DNA of 40,796 bases from Paenibacillus contaminans (lineage in GTDB: Bacteria > Bacillota > Bacilli > Paenibacillales > NBRC-103111), in the NCBI RefSeq assembly GCF_003285015.1, contig NZ_QMFB01000044.1, positions 21,867 to 62,662 of the forward strand. The letters are read 5' to 3'. A program made the translations under genes and the position numbers. This document shows positions 1-11,003 of the stretch, one piece after another (positions within the stretch are counted from its first letter, which is position 1; each line of letters opens with the position of its first letter). The notes below the pieces were generated by a model. It made no database searches and had not been told where the DNA came from. It saw only the letters and a list, made by a program, of their open reading frames with translations.

Positions 1-407
1 GAGATCAAGAACTGATCGCCAAAATCCAACAAGGCTGGTTCGAGTTCGACGTTTGCGTAGCAACGCCGGACATGATGAGCGAAGTTGGTAAATTGGGCCG
101 TATCCTCGGCGGTAAAGGCTTGATGCCGAACCCGAAAGCAGGAACAGTTACGTTTGACGTAGCTAAAGCGGTTCAAGAAATCAAAGCCGGTAAAATCGAG
201 TACCGTCTCGACAAAGCCGGACAAATTTTGGCTCCAATCGGAAAAGTTTCGTTTGACGAGCAAAAGCTTGCAGAAAACCTGCGTGCTCTTATCGAAGCGC
301 TGGTACGTGCTAAGCCGGCTGCCGCTAAAGGTGTATACCTGAAAAGCGCCGCTTTGTCGTCGACGATGGGTCCGGGCGTGAAGCTGAACCTGCAATCGTT
401 TAGATAA
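1..407 (+). CDS. rplA: 50S ribosomal protein L1, C-terminal part (5' end outside window)
   Basis: The window opens inside this gene; the frame runs from base 3 to the TAG at 405-407 and gives the last 134 residues. L1 binds 23S rRNA at the L1 stalk, which moves with the E-site tRNA, and in many bacteria L1 also represses its own operon. The visible part contains the family block GGKGLMPNPKAGT and the ending PGVKLNLQSFR, and full-length L1 proteins have about 230 residues. rplK is expected just upstream but cannot be seen. The next gene is rplJ, after a 328-base regulatory gap. Confidence 0.97.
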   Translation, partial: DQELIAKIQQGWFEFDVCVATPDMMSEVGKLGRILGGKGLMPNPKAGTVTFDVAKAVQEIKAGKIEYRLDKAGQILAPIGKVSFDEQKLAENLRALIEALVRAKPAAAKGVYLKSAALSSTMGPGVKLNLQSFR

Positions 408-425
408 GCCGCCGTTCTTTCCCAT

Positions 426-455
426 TTGACTTTACGGGTTAAGACGTGTTACGCT
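426..455 (+). promoter_or_regulatory. candidate promoter for rplJ-rplL
   Basis: TTGACT (426-431) and TACGCT (450-455) are separated by 18 bases, and TG stands one base before the -10 (447-448), an extended -10 arrangement. It lies just after rplA and before the L10 leader, where a separate rplJL promoter would be expected. The -10 matches consensus weakly, so this is a moderate call. Confidence 0.4.
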
Positions 456-477
456 AAGCGATGTTAAAAATGAATAT

Positions 478-592
478 GCTTGCCGTAGACAGTAGGTGCT
501 CGCAAGAGCTTAATGTCCTACCGAGGTGTGTGATATAGATTCGGGAACGGAATCGTCATGCCTTCGCTTTGTCTGCGAAGGCTTTTCTATTT
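478..592 (+). promoter_or_regulatory. L10 leader (autoregulatory mRNA leader of rplJL)
   Basis: This is the structured 5' leader that in many bacteria binds the L10(L12)4 complex and lowers rplJ-rplL expression. I recognise the conserved CCGTAGACAGTAGGTGC segment at 483-499 followed by CTTAATGTCCTACCGAGG. GTAGG (492-496) pairs with CCTAC (517-521), enclosing the small hairpin GCTC-gcaa-GAGC (498-509). A terminator hairpin follows before rplJ, so control is probably by transcription attenuation. The family assignment is from memory of the L10 leader motif. Confidence 0.8.
560..592 (+). terminator. attenuator terminator of the L10 leader
   Basis: GCCTTCGC (560-567) pairs perfectly with GCGAAGGC (575-582) around a 7-base loop and is followed by TTTTCTATTT. 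It lies between the L10-binding motif and rplJ, so it is likely conditional rather than constitutive. Confidence 0.75.
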
Positions 593-735
593 GTCGCGAA
601 TGCGGCGGGAAACGGCCTTTTGCAAAGATAAGCATGTGAGGGATTCCGGAATAGGCATCGGTCTGATCCGGAATCGGCGAGTGAGTCAGAAAATTCGCGT
701 GAATTTATGTTCACGCCGGTTTAGGAGGTGTAACG

Positions 736-1233
736 ATGGCAAATGCGAAGATTCTTGGAGAAAAATCGCAACTCGTCTCCGAAGTGACGACGAAATTGCG
801 TGAAAGCTCTTGTACGGTCGTAGCTGACTATCGTGGACTAACGGTTTCTCAAGTGACTGAACTGCGTAAGCAGCTTCGTCAAGCAGGTGTTGAGTTCCAA
901 GTTGTGAAGAACACGCTGGTTCGCCGTGCGACGGCTGAAGCCGAGCTTACCGATCTCGATCAATATTTGACGGGCCCGACTGCGATTGCGTTCAGCAAAG
1001 ACGATGCTGTGGCTCCGGCAAAAATTTTGTCCGATTTCGCGAAGAAGAACGACAAACTGTCCGTTAAAGCGGGCGTTGTCGAAGGTAAAGTCGTAGACCA
1101 AACCCAAATCAAAGCGCTGGCCGAGCTTCCTTCCCGCGAAGGTCTCTTGTCCATGTTGCTCAGCGTGCTTCAAGCGCCTATGCGCAACTTCGCCCTTGCG
1201 GTTAAAGCCGTATCGGAGAAGCAAGAAGCGTAA
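736..1233 (+). CDS. rplJ: 50S ribosomal protein L10
   Basis: L10 (uL10) forms the base of the ribosomal stalk: its N-terminal domain binds 23S rRNA and L11, and its C-terminal helix carries the L7/L12 dimers that recruit GTPase factors. The 165-residue product has the usual family length, with the typical N-terminal VADYRGLTV block and LRQAGVEFQVVKNTL. The start is ATG at 736 behind TTTAGGAGGTG. rplL follows after 51 bases in the same transcript. The preceding L10 leader implies feedback control by the protein itself. Confidence 0.98.
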   Translation: MANAKILGEKSQLVSEVTTKLRESSCTVVADYRGLTVSQVTELRKQLRQAGVEFQVVKNTLVRRATAEAELTDLDQYLTGPTAIAFSKDDAVAPAKILSDFAKKNDKLSVKAGVVEGKVVDQTQIKALAELPSREGLLSMLLSVLQAPMRNFALAVKAVSEKQEA

Positions 1234-1284
1234 GCTAAGACTTATAAATAACGAAAACTTATTATTGATAATGGAGGTTTAACC

Positions 1285-1650
1285 ATGAGCAGAGAGCAAA
1301 TCATTGAAGCGATCAAAGGTATGACCGTACTTGAACTGAACGACCTGGTTAAAGCAATCGAAGAAGAATTCGGCGTAACAGCAGCAGCTCCGGTTGCAGT
1401 TGTTGGCGGCGGCGCAGCAGCAGCGGTTGAAGAAGAGCAAACTGAATTCGACGTAATCCTGATGAACGCAGGCGCTTCGAAAATCAACGTTATCAAAGTT
1501 GTTCGCGAAATCACAGGTCTTGGCCTGAAAGAAGCGAAAGACTTGGTTGACGGCGCACCGAAACCAGTTAAAGAGAAAGTTTCCAAAGAAGATGCGGAAG
1601 CTGTCAAAGCTAAACTTACTGAAGCTGGCGCTACAGTAGAAGTGAAGTAA
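1285..1650 (+). CDS. rplL: 50S ribosomal protein L7/L12
   Basis: L7/L12 (bL12) forms the mobile stalk dimers that bind EF-Tu, EF-G and IF2. The 121-residue protein shows the three parts of the family: an N-terminal dimerisation domain (about 1-32), an Ala/Gly/Val-rich flexible hinge (about 33-50), and a globular C-terminal factor-binding domain containing INVIKVVREITGLGLKEAKD. The ATG at 1285 has GGAGG nearby. A strong terminator follows at 1662, so rplJL forms a unit of its own. Confidence 0.98.
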   Translation: MSREQIIEAIKGMTVLELNDLVKAIEEEFGVTAAAPVAVVGGGAAAAVEEEQTEFDVILMNAGASKINVIKVVREITGLGLKEAKDLVDGAPKPVKEKVSKEDAEAVKAKLTEAGATVEVK

Positions 1651-1661
1651 TGACGCAACTT

Positions 1662-1705
1662 CGACCCCTTGAAGCTTTGCTTTCAAGGGGTCGATTGCAT
1701 TTTTT
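1662..1705 (+). terminator. terminator after rplL
   Basis: CGACCCCTTGAA (1662-1673) pairs perfectly over 12 bp with TTCAAGGGGTCG (1682-1693) around an 8-base loop. A T-rich tract (ATTGCATTTTTT) follows, starting a few bases after the stem. Confidence 0.85.
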
Positions 1706-1735
1706 GGGATATAGATATGTTCCGGAGGGATTTGT

Positions 1736-2338
1736 TTGAGCGAGCACTACTATTCCGCCAAACCTACGGTCGGCCACGAGATTCATACGATTGAAGAAAG
1801 GTTGAGAGGGCGGCTGTATACGTTTAAAACCGATGCGGGCGTTTTTTCGAAGAAAGGCATCGATTTCGGAAGCCGGCTGCTTATTGAATCGATGGAAATA
1901 GCCGGCGGTCATCATGTTCTGGACGTAGGCTGCGGGTATGGACCGATCGGTCTTTGTGCGGCGGTGCTGGCGGGGTCGGGGACGGCGACGCTGATCGACA
2001 TCAATGAACGGGCGCTCGGGCTTGCTGCCGAGAATGCGCAGCGCAACGGGATCGGGAATGCCGCCGTTCTGCAAAGCGATGCTTTGGCCGGAGTGGCCGG
2101 GCGCAAGTTCGATCGCATTTTGACCAATCCGCCCATACGGGCCGGTAAAGAAGTCGTGCACCGGATCTTTGAGCAATCGGCCGAGGTGTTGAAGTCCGGG
2201 GGACAGCTTTGGGTCGTCATTCAGAAGAAGCAAGGGGCGCCATCCGCTTTTGCCAAGCTGGAGCAGCTGTTTGATGGGAATGTAGCCGAAGTGTGCAAAG
2301 ATAAAGGCTACCGAATTTTTCGGGCGATAAAAAGTTGA
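1736..2338 (+). CDS. ybxB: RsmC-like class I SAM-dependent methyltransferase
   Basis: A 200-residue predicted rRNA guanine-N2 methyltransferase of the RsmC/YbxB type. It has the SAM-binding motif I (VLDVGCGYGPIG, about residues 60-71) and the catalytic NPP motif in LTNPPIRAGKEV, typical of enzymes acting on exocyclic amino groups. The start is TTG at 1736, with GGAGGG at 1724 as ribosome binding site. In B. subtilis the homologue also sits between rplL and rpoB, and that synteny supports the call. The exact target (m2G1207-like in 16S rRNA) is inferred from the family. Confidence 0.88.
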   Translation: MSEHYYSAKPTVGHEIHTIEERLRGRLYTFKTDAGVFSKKGIDFGSRLLIESMEIAGGHHVLDVGCGYGPIGLCAAVLAGSGTATLIDINERALGLAAENAQRNGIGNAAVLQSDALAGVAGRKFDRILTNPPIRAGKEVVHRIFEQSAEVLKSGGQLWVVIQKKQGAPSAFAKLEQLFDGNVAEVCKDKGYRIFRAIKS

Positions 2339-2363
2339 CTTGACATTTTGAATATGGTATTAT
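2335..2363 (+). promoter_or_regulatory. probable rpoBC promoter
   Basis: TTGACT (2335-2340), a 17-base spacer, and TATTAT (2358-2363) with TG one base upstream (extended -10 TGGTATTAT). An alternative reading, TTGACA (2340) with TATAAT (2361), has only 15 bases between. The start would be near 2370, giving a leader of about 255 bases before rpoB. Confidence 0.65.
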
Positions 2364-2427
2364 AATAAAATGTCAGTATTAGGATGGGTCAATTGTCTTT
2401 AGTTGATTAAAATGTCAAGTCTTTTTT
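2337..2427 (+). terminator. long-range terminator-type hairpin overlapping the rpoB promoter
   Basis: GACTTGACATTTT (2337-2349) is the exact reverse complement of AAAATGTCAAGTC (2409-2421), which is followed by six T (2422-2427). Two more pairs extend the stem inward to 15 bp. A transcript coming through ybxB would carry both arms, but one started at the rpoB promoter would lack the 5' arm. A partial copy of the 3' arm, AAAATGTCA (2367-2375), can pair with the same 5' arm instead. The loop is long (about 55 bases), so efficiency is uncertain. Confidence 0.5.
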
Positions 2428-2440
2428 CGGAGGGGTGCAT

Positions 2441-2476
2441 AAAATTTTGACATATGACGTATAATGTTAAAATTTT
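2441..2476 (+). repeat. AT-rich 13-bp inverted repeat in the rpoB leader
   Basis: AAAATTTTGACAT (2441-2453) pairs with ATGTTAAAATTTT (2464-2476), 13 bp with one G-T pair, around a 10-base loop. No T-run follows. It encloses TTGACA- and TATAAT-like strings that are only 7 bases apart and so do not form a promoter together. It may be an mRNA hairpin or a protein-binding palindrome. Confidence 0.55.
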
Positions 2477-2566
2477 AGGTAAATCTACTGGGTAGAAGAT
2501 ATTGGCATTTTTGCTGCCAGAAAGACGCGAATCTGTCCGATTCGACCGGACTCGGTGCGTAGAATT

Positions 2567-2599
2567 GGAAGGCTTCGAAAGGGGCTTTTCTTGTTTTTT
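2567..2599 (+). terminator. terminator-like element just before rpoB
   Basis: GGAAGGC (2567-2573) can pair with GCTTTTC (2584-2590), 7 bp with two G-T pairs, followed by TTGTTTTTT. It ends 25 bases before the rpoB start and leaves the ribosome binding site intact. The weak stem makes it a candidate attenuator rather than a sure terminator. Two further small hairpins lie upstream: TGGCA/TGCCA (2503-2519) and CGAATC/GATTCG (2528-2544). Confidence 0.35.
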
Positions 2600-2624
2600 A
2601 GTAGACTTGAGGGGTGAATCTAAA

Positions 2625-5600
2625 TTGGCGGGACATCTTGTTCAATTTGGTCGACGTAAACGTAGAACTTATGCACGTATTAATGAGGTGTTGGACGTTC
2701 CAAACCTGATCGAGATCCAGCAAAGCTCGTATCAGTGGTTTTTGGATGACGGACTTCGCGAGATGTTTCAAGATATTTCCCCGATTCAGGATTTTACGGG
2801 CAATTTAGTGCTGGAGTTTATCGACTACAGCCTCGGAGAGCCGAAATATACGGTGGACGACGCGAAAGAACGCGACGTTACGTATGCGGCGCCGCTCCGG
2901 GTTAAAGTTCGCTTGCTGAATAAGGAAACGGGAGAAGTCAAGGAACAGGAAGTGTTTATGGGCGATTTTCCGCTCATGACCGAGACGGGCACTTTTATTA
3001 TTAACGGTGCGGAACGTGTAATCGTCAGTCAGCTCGTTCGCTCTCCCAGCGTCTACTTCAGCACGAAGGTTGATAAGAACGGTAAAAAAACATTTACCGC
3101 TACCGTTATTCCAAATCGCGGAGCATGGCTCGAGCTGGAAACGGATGCGAAGGATATCATATATGTGCGGATCGACCGGACGCGGAAAATTCCTGTAACC
3201 GTTCTGCTTCGCGCGCTCGGCTTCGGTACGGATGCCGAGATTTTGGATTTGCTCGGTGACGACGAGTATATTCGCAACACATTGGACAAGGACAACACCG
3301 ATTCCACGGAGAAAGCGCTGATCGAAATCTATGAGCGTCTTCGTCCGGGCGAACCTCCTACGCTGGAGAACGCCAAGAGTCTCTTGGTGGCGCGGTTCTT
3401 CGATCCGAAAAGATACGACCTGGCCAATGTCGGTCGTTACAAAATCAACAAAAAGCTGCATATCAAAAACCGTTTGTTCAACCAGCGCCTGGCAGAAACG
3501 CTTGTCGATCCGGAAACGGGCGAAATCGTGGCGGAAGCCGGACAAATGCTCGATCGCCGATTGCTCGATGAAGTTCTTCCTTATCTTGAAAAAGGTGTAG
3601 GGCTGGGAGAATATGGCGTGCAAAGCGGTTTGACGGAATCCGACCGTTTTGAGATGCAGTGCGTTCAAGTGTACTCACCTATTGAAGAGGGCAAAGTGAT
3701 CAAAGTCATTTCGAATGGCGTGATCGACAAGTCGGTCAAAAATATTACACCGGGCGATATTATTTCGTCCATCAACTATTTCATTAACCTGCTGCACGGC
3801 ATCGGCAGCACGGATGATATCGACCATCTCGGCAACCGTCGTCTTCGTTCGGTAGGCGAGCTGCTTCAAAACCAGTTCCGTATCGGGTTGTCCCGTATGG
3901 AGCGTGTGGTGCGCGAGCGTATGTCGATCCAGGATGCGAATGTCATTACGCCGCAGGCGTTAATTAACATACGCCCTGTTATCGCGTCGATTAAAGAGTT
4001 TTTCGGAAGCTCGCAGCTGTCGCAATTTATGGACCAGACGAACCCGTTGGCCGAGCTTACGCATAAACGCCGTTTGTCCGCTCTCGGACCCGGCGGTTTG
4101 ACGCGGGAACGCGCCGGTTTCGAAGTTCGTGACGTCCATCACTCCCACTATGGCCGGATGTGTCCGATCGAGACGCCGGAGGGTCCGAACATCGGGTTGA
4201 TCAACTCCTTGTCGACCTTCGCGCGTATCAATGAGTACGGCTTCATTGAAGCACCGTATCGTTGGGTCGATCCTAAGACAGGTAAAGTAACCGAGCAAAT
4301 CGCTTACCTTACCGCGGACGAAGAGGATAACTATGTTATCGCTCAGGCGAATGCGGATCTGACGGTCGACAATCTATTCGCGAACGATTCGGTAATCGTA
4401 CGTTACAAAGACGATATTTTGACCCTGCCGAGGGAGCGCGTCGACTATATGGACGTTTCTCCTAAACAGGTAGTATCGGTTGCGACTGCGCTTATCCCGT
4501 TCCTCGAGAATGACGACTCCAACCGTGCCCTCATGGGCTCGAACATGCAGCGCCAAGCGGTTCCTTTGCTGATTCCGAAGTCTCCTTTGGTAGGAACGGG
4601 GATGGAGCACAAGTCGGCCAAAGACTCAGGCGTATGTATCGTATCGAAGGTGGATGGCTTCGTAGAGCGCGTTTCTGCCAATGAGATTTGGGTTCGCCGC
4701 CAGGAAATGATTAATGGCAAGATCGTTAACGGTGACCTGGTCAAACATAAGCTGCACAAATTTATGCGTTCCAACCAAGGGACTTGCATTAACCAACGTC
4801 CGATTTGCCGCCGCGGCGAGAAAGTCAAAGCAGGTGACATTCTTGCTGACGGACCTTCGACGGAGCTTGGCGAGTTGGCGCTTGGCCGTAACGTAGTCGT
4901 CGCGTTTATGACGTGGGAAGGCTACAACTACGAGGATGCTATTTTGCTAAGCGAGAAACTTGTAAAAGAAGACGTCTATACGTCGATTCATATTGAAGAA
5001 TACGAGTCGGAAGCTCGTGATACGAAGCTCGGACCGGAAGAAATCACGCGCGATATCCCGAACGTAGGGGAAGACGCGTTGAAGAACCTCGACGAGCGCG
5101 GAATTATCCGCGTAGGTGCGGAAATCGCCGCCGGAGATATTCTCGTAGGTAAAGTTACGCCGAAAGGGGTAACGGAGCTGACGGCGGAAGAAAGATTGCT
5201 TCATGCGATCTTCGGAGAGAAAGCGCGCGAGGTTCGCGATACGTCGCTTCGCGTACCGCATGGTACCGACGGAATCGTCGTCGATGTGAAGGTGTTTACC
5301 CGCGAGAACGGAGACGAATTGCCGCCTGGCGTAAACCAATTGGTTCGCGTCTACATCGCGCAGAAACGGAAAATTTCCGAAGGCGATAAAATGGCCGGCC
5401 GTCACGGTAACAAAGGGGTTATCGCACGGATTTTGCCGGAAGAGGATATGCCGTTCCTGCCGGACGGTACGCCGGTTGAAGTCGTTCTTAACCCGCTCGG
5501 GGTTCCTTCGCGGATGAACATCGGTCAGGCGTTCGAAGTGCATCTCGGCATGGCGGCCAAAGCTCTCGGTATCCATACGGCTACGCCGGTATTCGACGGC

Positions 5601-6161
5601 GCGCGTGAGGATGACGTTTTCGATACGATGGAAGAAGCCGGCATGCAGCGCAGCGGTAAAACGAAGCTGTACGACGGCCGTACCGGCGAACAGTTCGAAC
5701 GTGAAGTTACCGTAGGCGTCATGTACATGATCAAACTGGCGCACATGGTCGACGATAAAATTCACGCCCGTTCTACAGGACCTTACTCTCTCGTTACGCA
5801 ACAGCCGCTCGGCGGTAAAGCGCAGTTCGGCGGACAACGTTTCGGGGAGATGGAGGTTTGGGCGCTTGAAGCATACGGCGCGGCTTACACGCTCCAAGAA
5901 ATCCTGACCGTCAAGTCCGACGACGTCGTCGGACGGGTAAAAACGTACGAGTCGATCGTCAAAGGCGAGAATGTTCCTGAACCGGGCGTACCGGAATCGT
6001 TCAAGGTATTGATTAAGGAGCTTCAAAGCTTGGGCATGGACGTGAAGATCCTTTCCGAGAACGAGGAAGAGATCGAAATGAAGGAAATGGACGATGACGA
6101 AGATACCGCCAGCGATAAGCTGAACCTGAACCTTGAAGGCTCGGAGATGGGTGCGGAATAA
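2625..6161 (+). CDS. rpoB: DNA-directed RNA polymerase subunit beta
   Basis: The beta subunit forms one pincer of RNA polymerase and part of the active centre. The 1178-residue protein begins LAGHLVQFGRRKRRTYAR at a TTG (2625) with GAGGGG 8-15 bases before it. The frame stays open upstream to another TTG at 2502, but that extension lacks family similarity and a ribosome binding site. The rifampicin-pocket region around residues 461-490 reads SSQLSQFMDQTNPLAEL then THKRRLSALGPGGL, the unmutated sensitive form. The lysine-rich active-site motif GDKMAGRHGNKGV is present. The C terminus is strongly acidic. rpoC follows after 89 bases. Confidence 0.98.
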   Translation: MAGHLVQFGRRKRRTYARINEVLDVPNLIEIQQSSYQWFLDDGLREMFQDISPIQDFTGNLVLEFIDYSLGEPKYTVDDAKERDVTYAAPLRVKVRLLNKETGEVKEQEVFMGDFPLMTETGTFIINGAERVIVSQLVRSPSVYFSTKVDKNGKKTFTATVIPNRGAWLELETDAKDIIYVRIDRTRKIPVTVLLRALGFGTDAEILDLLGDDEYIRNTLDKDNTDSTEKALIEIYERLRPGEPPTLENAKSLLVARFFDPKRYDLANVGRYKINKKLHIKNRLFNQRLAETLVDPETGEIVAEAGQMLDRRLLDEVLPYLEKGVGLGEYGVQSGLTESDRFEMQCVQVYSPIEEGKVIKVISNGVIDKSVKNITPGDIISSINYFINLLHGIGSTDDIDHLGNRRLRSVGELLQNQFRIGLSRMERVVRERMSIQDANVITPQALINIRPVIASIKEFFGSSQLSQFMDQTNPLAELTHKRRLSALGPGGLTRERAGFEVRDVHHSHYGRMCPIETPEGPNIGLINSLSTFARINEYGFIEAPYRWVDPKTGKVTEQIAYLTADEEDNYVIAQANADLTVDNLFANDSVIVRYKDDILTLPRERVDYMDVSPKQVVSVATALIPFLENDDSNRALMGSNMQRQAVPLLIPKSPLVGTGMEHKSAKDSGVCIVSKVDGFVERVSANEIWVRRQEMINGKIVNGDLVKHKLHKFMRSNQGTCINQRPICRRGEKVKAGDILADGPSTELGELALGRNVVVAFMTWEGYNYEDAILLSEKLVKEDVYTSIHIEEYESEARDTKLGPEEITRDIPNVGEDALKNLDERGIIRVGAEIAAGDILVGKVTPKGVTELTAEERLLHAIFGEKAREVRDTSLRVPHGTDGIVVDVKVFTRENGDELPPGVNQLVRVYIAQKRKISEGDKMAGRHGNKGVIARILPEEDMPFLPDGTPVEVVLNPLGVPSRMNIGQAFEVHLGMAAKALGIHTATPVFDGAREDDVFDTMEEAGMQRSGKTKLYDGRTGEQFEREVTVGVMYMIKLAHMVDDKIHARSTGPYSLVTQQPLGGKAQFGGQRFGEMEVWALEAYGAAYTLQEILTVKSDDVVGRVKTYESIVKGENVPEPGVPESFKVLIKELQSLGMDVKILSENEEEIEMKEMDDDEDTASDKLNLNLEGSEMGAE

Positions 6162-6168
6162 TAAAGGC

Positions 6169-6203
6169 GGCAGCTGAAAAGCTGCCCGTCCGCGTATGCG
6201 GGC
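6169..6203 (+). repeat. two competing hairpins between rpoB and rpoC
   Basis: GGCAGCT-gaaa-AGCTGCC (6169-6186) is a 7-bp stem with a GAAA tetraloop. Its 3' bases overlap GCCCG (6184-6188), which can pair instead with CGGGC (6199-6203). No T-run follows, so it is not an intrinsic terminator. It could be a processing site or a modest pause site. Confidence 0.45.
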
Positions 6204-6250
6204 AATGCGGATTACCAGCATAGTATTACAATCTTAAGGAGGGTTGCTCC

Positions 6251-9922
<3,672 letters not shown>

Positions 9923-10011
9923 TGAACCAGGCTGACGTTGCCTCTCTTAAGAGAATACTGGGTATATCTCGAGAGAGGTTGCGCTCGCCGGTCCGGAAGC
10001 CTTGACCAAAG

Positions 10012-10064
10012 ATGCCGTGCCCGGAATGAACCGATTTTTGGTACGTTCTTGACACGGCATTTTT
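10012..10064 (+). terminator. candidate terminator after rpoC
   Basis: ATGCCGTG (10012-10019) pairs with CACGGCAT (10053-10060), followed by TTTT. The 33-base interior can fold further through a short GAAC/GTTC stem. The 3' arm shares bases with the -35 of the following promoter (10049-10054). A separate IR, CCTCTC/GAGAGG (9941-9946 and 9973-9978), lies nearer rpoC without a T-run. Confidence 0.5.
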
Positions 10065-10077
10065 GAAATGATAATAT
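10049..10077 (+). promoter_or_regulatory. sigma-A promoter of the str operon
   Basis: TTGACA (10049-10054), a spacer of 17 bases, and TAATAT (10072-10077). This near-consensus pair lies about 50 bases before rplGB and probably drives rplGB-rpsL-rpsG-fusA-tuf independently of rpoBC. Confidence 0.75.
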
Positions 10078-10130
10078 AACGAAGTGTGCCGAAAAGGATA
10101 TTTGACGTTCTGTCCTTTGGAGGATGTTTT

Positions 10131-10382
10131 ATGTCTTATGAGAGAGTGAAACAGGCCGGCAAACTATGCATAGGCACGAAGCAGTCCACCAAAATGGTGG
10201 AGCTAGGCAAGGCTAGCGAAGTTTTTGTTGCTAAGGATGCAGATCCGAGAATGACCAATAAGATGGTGAATCTCTGCAAGAAGATGGGCGTGAAAGTGAC
10301 CTACGTCGATACGATGAAGCTGCTAGGCAAATCGTGCGGCATAGAAGTAGGGGCGGCCGTAGTTGCAGTAGTGAATGAATAA
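10131..10382 (+). CDS. rplGB: L7Ae-family RNA-binding ribosomal protein (YbxF/L7Ae-like)
   Basis: An 83-residue protein of the L7Ae/L30e/S12e family, whose members bind RNA kink-turns. The sequence MSYERVKQAGKLCIGTKQ followed by VEVF-like and DADPRMT segments matches the short Bacillota YbxF form. The ATG at 10131 has TTGGAGGA 7-14 bases before it; an in-frame ATG at 10086 was not chosen because it lacks a ribosome binding site and lies almost on the promoter. It is the first gene of the str operon, as in B. subtilis. Its biological RNA target is not known from sequence. Confidence 0.9.
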   Translation: MSYERVKQAGKLCIGTKQSTKMVELGKASEVFVAKDADPRMTNKMVNLCKKMGVKVTYVDTMKLLGKSCGIEVGAAVVAVVNE

Positions 10383-10538
10383 TGCATAACGATGTTTTTG
10401 TCTGCGAGTGAACAAGCTGATGCGATCATGCAGTTGCTAGGGAATTCGGAAGGCAGAAACATTTCCTTTGTTCGTTTACGAATCGCCTGGATCTGTGGGC
10501 TTGCAATTGAGTTGTTCATTTGGGAAGGAGGTGGCGAA

Positions 10539-10958
10539 ATGCCAACAATCAATCAACTGGTACGCAAAGGCCGTGAGGCGAAAGTAACGAAGTCGAAGTC
10601 TCCTGCTCTGCAAAAAGGGTTTAACGCCCTGAAGCGTGAGGAAACCGATTTGAGCGCTCCGCAAAAACGCGGTGTTTGTACTCGTGTCGGCACAATGACT
10701 CCGAAGAAGCCTAACTCGGCTCTTCGTAAATATGCGCGTGTTCGTTTGACGAACCGTGTAGAGGTTACTGCTTACATTCCGGGTATCGGACATAACCTGC
10801 AAGAGCACAGCGTCGTTCTCGTACGCGGCGGCAGGGTTAAAGATTTGCCAGGGGTACGTTATCACATCGTTCGTGGCGCGCTGGATACGGCTGGAGTTAA
10901 CAACCGTAAACAAGCTCGTTCCAAATACGGTACGAAACGTCCGAAAGTGAAGAAGTAA
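10539..10958 (+). CDS. rpsL: 30S ribosomal protein S12
   Basis: S12 (uS12) lies at the decoding centre and helps monitor codon-anticodon pairing. The 139-residue product starts MPTINQLVRKGREA at an ATG preceded by AAGGAGGTGG. The loops where streptomycin-resistance changes occur read TPKKPNSALRK and GGRVKDLPGVRYH, with both key lysines present, so it looks streptomycin-sensitive. The reading frame is open for another 49 codons upstream, but those codons have no match to S12. rpsG follows after 45 bases. Confidence 0.97.
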   Translation: MPTINQLVRKGREAKVTKSKSPALQKGFNALKREETDLSAPQKRGVCTRVGTMTPKKPNSALRKYARVRLTNRVEVTAYIPGIGHNLQEHSVVLVRGGRVKDLPGVRYHIVRGALDTAGVNNRKQARSKYGTKRPKVKK

Positions 10959-11003
10959 TGAAATACACAACATGGATGAATTATTGTAGAAAGGGGGATA
11001 ACT

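Noticed and set aside
558..803. An 81-codon open frame across the L10 leader and rplJ start.
   Set aside because: It runs across the attenuator hairpin, is out of frame with rplJ, and looks like no known protein.
2447..2465. TTGACA and TATAAT within the AT-rich inverted repeat.
   Set aside because: Only seven bases separate them, so they cannot act as one promoter. TTGACA with TAAAAT (2468) has 15 bases and is weak.
2502..2624. In-frame N-terminal extension of RpoB from a TTG at 2502 (41 residues).
   Set aside because: The extension does not resemble RpoB, no ribosome binding site precedes 2502, and GAGGGG precedes the TTG at 2625 where the family start lies. The open frame seems to be chance.
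9941..9978. CCTCTC/GAGAGG inverted repeat just after rpoC as a terminator.
   Set aside because: It has a long loop and no T-run. The hairpin at 10012-10064 is a better candidate.
10392..10538. In-frame extension of RpsL by 49 residues.
   Set aside because: A strong AAGGAGGTGG precedes ATG 10539, where the S12 family starts. The upstream codons have no match and the ATG at 10392 lacks a site.
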